A DNA stretch of 6,015 bases from Clostridiales bacterium (GTDB lineage Bacteria; Bacillota_A; Clostridia; Oscillospirales; Oscillospiraceae). This document shows, one piece after another, positions 4,639 to 6,015 of the stretch. The notes beneath the pieces were generated by a model. It saw nothing but the letters and a program-made list of their open reading frames with translations. It was not told the DNA's origin and searched no databases. Where the stretch lies: the NCBI GenBank assembly GCA_019417795.1, contig DXUR01000180.1, forward strand, positions 1 to 6,015, written 5' to 3'. Numbering within the stretch: the stretch's first letter is position 1; every line of letters starts with the position of its first letter. The position numbers were made by a program, and so were the translations under genes.

Positions 4639-5865
4639 TCAAAGCTCCATGCCGCCCCAGGTATGACCTCGTTCCTGCTCCTGCTCTGGCTGCTGCACCT
4701 CCGGCACAGGCAACAGCTCCCTGGCCCTTTCGACAAGGGGGCGGAACTTCTCTGGCAGGTGCCGATCCAGAAAATCCATCACCGCACTGACCCCATCCAG
4801 GAGCCGATCCGAGAAGCTGCGCTCCTGCTCCAACTCTTGTTCCAGGCACTCCACCTGTACCAGCAGCTTTCGGTTTTGGTTTTCAAGCCGCTGCCTCTCC
4901 TGAGCCTCCTTCAGCTTTTCTTTTGTCGAGGGGATTTTCTGCTGAAGCCGCTGATTTTCTTCCTTCAGCTCTTGCACTTTCTGTTCCGCTGCCGCACCTC
5001 TGATTGCTGCCGCCTTCAGTTCCTTTACCTGTTCTACGGTAACGCCTTTCACAGCTCCTGTCAGCGTCTTTTCTGGCTGTATGGCCTCCAGATCAGGCTT
5101 GACCTTCTCAACCGCCTTTAGGAGCTTCACATTCCCTTGCAACGCTTTTTTCTGCTTTTCCAAAGTTGCTATATCCTGTTCTGCTGCTGCAACCTGTTCC
5201 TGGACAGCTTCAAGGCGCTGCGCCGCTGCCCGGTACTCTGGCAAATCCATGTGAGGCCGACCACCGCCCAGGCTGATAATCTCAAAATCGTGTACCTGAG
5301 CAATCTCTCCAAGAGATACCTTCTCACGCTCCATCCAGGCTTTCCATTCGGTTTGCTTTCGGCCCAGGCTTTCAAATCCTTGCTGCTTTAACGCCTGCTT
5401 CATGGAAACCCTCGTGGACAGCCCCCGGCTCTGCCCAGTGGCCACCGGCACAAAGTCTACATGGAGGTGGGGCGTGGCTTCATCCATGTGCAGCACCATA
5501 TTGAATACCCGCAGATGAGGATTGCGCTCCTGGAAGGACTCTGCAAATTCTTTGAGAGCTGCCGCTGCCCGTTCCCCTCCTGGGGAGCCGCACCCACAGT
5601 CCTCCATGTTACCGATCTGGAAGATGGCCTCGTGAAATAGCTTCTCCTGTTTGCTCTGCCGGATATGCTCATAGTAGTCTGGTATTTTGTCCCTGGTCTT
5701 TTTCTTTTTAGCGTTATAGGCAGCCAATGCTTCATCAAAAAGCTCATGGTACACCTGCTTCAAGTCATCGTTGCAAAAAGTGATATTCTGCTCCGACCGG
5801 CTGCGGTCTACATTCGCCGCCGAAAAGCTCCTGTTATTGTGCCGAATACTTCCTCGGCCTGTCAT
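4639..5865 (-). CDS. mobV: MOBV-family (Mob_Pre) relaxase / plasmid mobilization protein
   Basis: A 408-aa relaxase, which nicks one strand at oriT and leads it into a recipient cell. Motif I is RGSIRHNNR (4-12): His9 corresponds to the HN histidine (His22) that acts as nucleophile in MobM of pMV158. Motif III is HMDEATPHLH (126-135), the HxDExxPHxH metal-binding signature of MOBV, with Asp128, Glu129, His133 and His135. The relaxase domain spans about 1-205; residues about 212-350 are a long coiled coil rich in Gln, Glu and Leu, for dimerization or partner contact, followed by a Pro/Gln/Glu-rich tail. The length is normal for the family. ATG 5865 is chosen because the family starts just before this G-R-G-x-I-R-H-N motif; the ribosome site is poor (TTCGGGA, close to the ATG), which suggests low expression. 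The gene stands alone behind its own promoter and oriT-like block. There are no coupling or secretion genes, so transfer would need a helper element. Confidence 0.93.
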   Translation of the reverse strand: MTGRGSIRHNNRSFSAANVDRSRSEQNITFCNDDLKQVYHELFDEALAAYNAKKKKTRDKIPDYYEHIRQSKQEKLFHEAIFQIGNMEDCGCGSPGGERAAAALKEFAESFQERNPHLRVFNMVLHMDEATPHLHVDFVPVATGQSRGLSTRVSMKQALKQQGFESLGRKQTEWKAWMEREKVSLGEIAQVHDFEIISLGGGRPHMDLPEYRAAAQRLEAVQEQVAAAEQDIATLEKQKKALQGNVKLLKAVEKVKPDLEAIQPEKTLTGAVKGVTVEQVKELKAAAIRGAAAEQKVQELKEENQRLQQKIPSTKEKLKEAQERQRLENQNRKLLVQVECLEQELEQERSFSDRLLDGVSAVMDFLDRHLPEKFRPLVERARELLPVPEVQQPEQEQERGHTWGGMEL

Positions 5866-5935
5866 TCCCGAAATGGTTGTTTCTATAAAATCACCCGGCC
5901 CTTTCTTGTAAAAAGAACTATATCCTACTATCTCT

Positions 5936-5964
5936 ATTTTACCATACCTGGGTGGCTGTCACAA
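5936..5964 (-). promoter_or_regulatory. Promoter of the relaxase gene, abutting the oriT-like block
   Basis: On the minus strand TTGTGA (5959-5964, four of six to consensus), a 17-base spacer and TAAAAT (5936-5941, five of six), with an extended -10 TGG just before it. Start of transcription is expected near 5929, giving a leader of about 64 bases. It lies between the inverted repeats and the gene, so relaxase bound at oriT could repress its own synthesis, as described for pMV158-type plasmids. Confidence 0.6.
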
Positions 5965-6015
5965 CCTCTTTGTTACTTTCTGGTGAGAAAGTAACGCAAA
6001 AGCACTTTCACACCG
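5963..6015. repeat. Terminal direct repeat, right copy (circular joint)
   Basis: Exact copy of bases 1-53. It shows what lies upstream of the relaxase gene on the circle: the 10-bp inverted repeat of the oriT-like block is present here, and the second, longer stem is cut off after its left arm. Its first two bases also complete the -35 element of the relaxase promoter (5959-5964). Confidence 0.85.

Noticed and set aside
4579..5121. Plus-strand 180-aa open frame opposite the relaxase coiled coil
   Set aside because: Leucine-rich only because it is antisense to Gln/Glu/Lys-rich codons; no start signal and no family resemblance.
1..6015. Transposon or integrated element read as terminal repeats
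   Set aside because: No transposase, integrase or recombinase gene, and the shared ends are direct, not inverted; a circular joint explains them more simply.

Overview
The window looks like one complete small mobilizable plasmid of a low-G+C-lineage (Firmicutes, probably gut Clostridia) host, read once round. The first 53 bases (1-53) recur exactly as the last 53 (5963-6015), which is what a circular molecule of 5962 bp gives when its assembly runs past the joint. The host guess rests on AGGAGG-type ribosome sites, sigma-A-like promoters, a lipobox protein and gene families common in Clostridia. Every supported gene lies on the minus strand, so the plasmid reads from high to low coordinates; I found no convincing gene on the plus strand.

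Layout in the direction of transcription: (1) an oriT-like block of strong inverted repeats (5963-6015 = 1-53, continuing to about 90) with a good promoter (5936-5964) just ahead of the relaxase gene; (2) a MOBV/Mob_Pre relaxase (4639-5865); (3) a 375-bp control region (4264-4638) with two near-identical 31-bp direct repeats, a 10-bp inverted repeat lying over a near-consensus promoter, and a long G/C-tract leader that can fold in competing ways; (4) a 505-aa archaeo-eukaryotic-primase-like replication protein (2746-4263); (5) a 248-bp gap (2498-2745) with a terminator-like hairpin and the promoter/operator of the next operon; (6) a compact operon of a DinJ/RelB antitoxin, a YafQ-type mRNA endonuclease toxin, a small DUF5348-like protein and a DUF536-like HTH plus coiled-coil protein; (7) a secreted lipoprotein of unknown function (147-1115) whose 3' end faces the oriT-like block.

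Together this is a self-replicating, passively transferable replicon: the primase-like Rep would start replication, the relaxase would allow mobilization by a helper conjugation system, and the toxin-antitoxin pair plus the DUF536-like protein would favour maintenance. The lipoprotein is the only obvious cargo. There is no type IV secretion gene, no resistance gene and no transposase. The least explained and most interesting parts are the non-coding architecture ahead of rep (4264-4638) and a cluster of palindromes and direct repeats buried inside the DUF536-like gene (1465-1600). All family assignments are from reading the sequence and memory of the families; no search was run.
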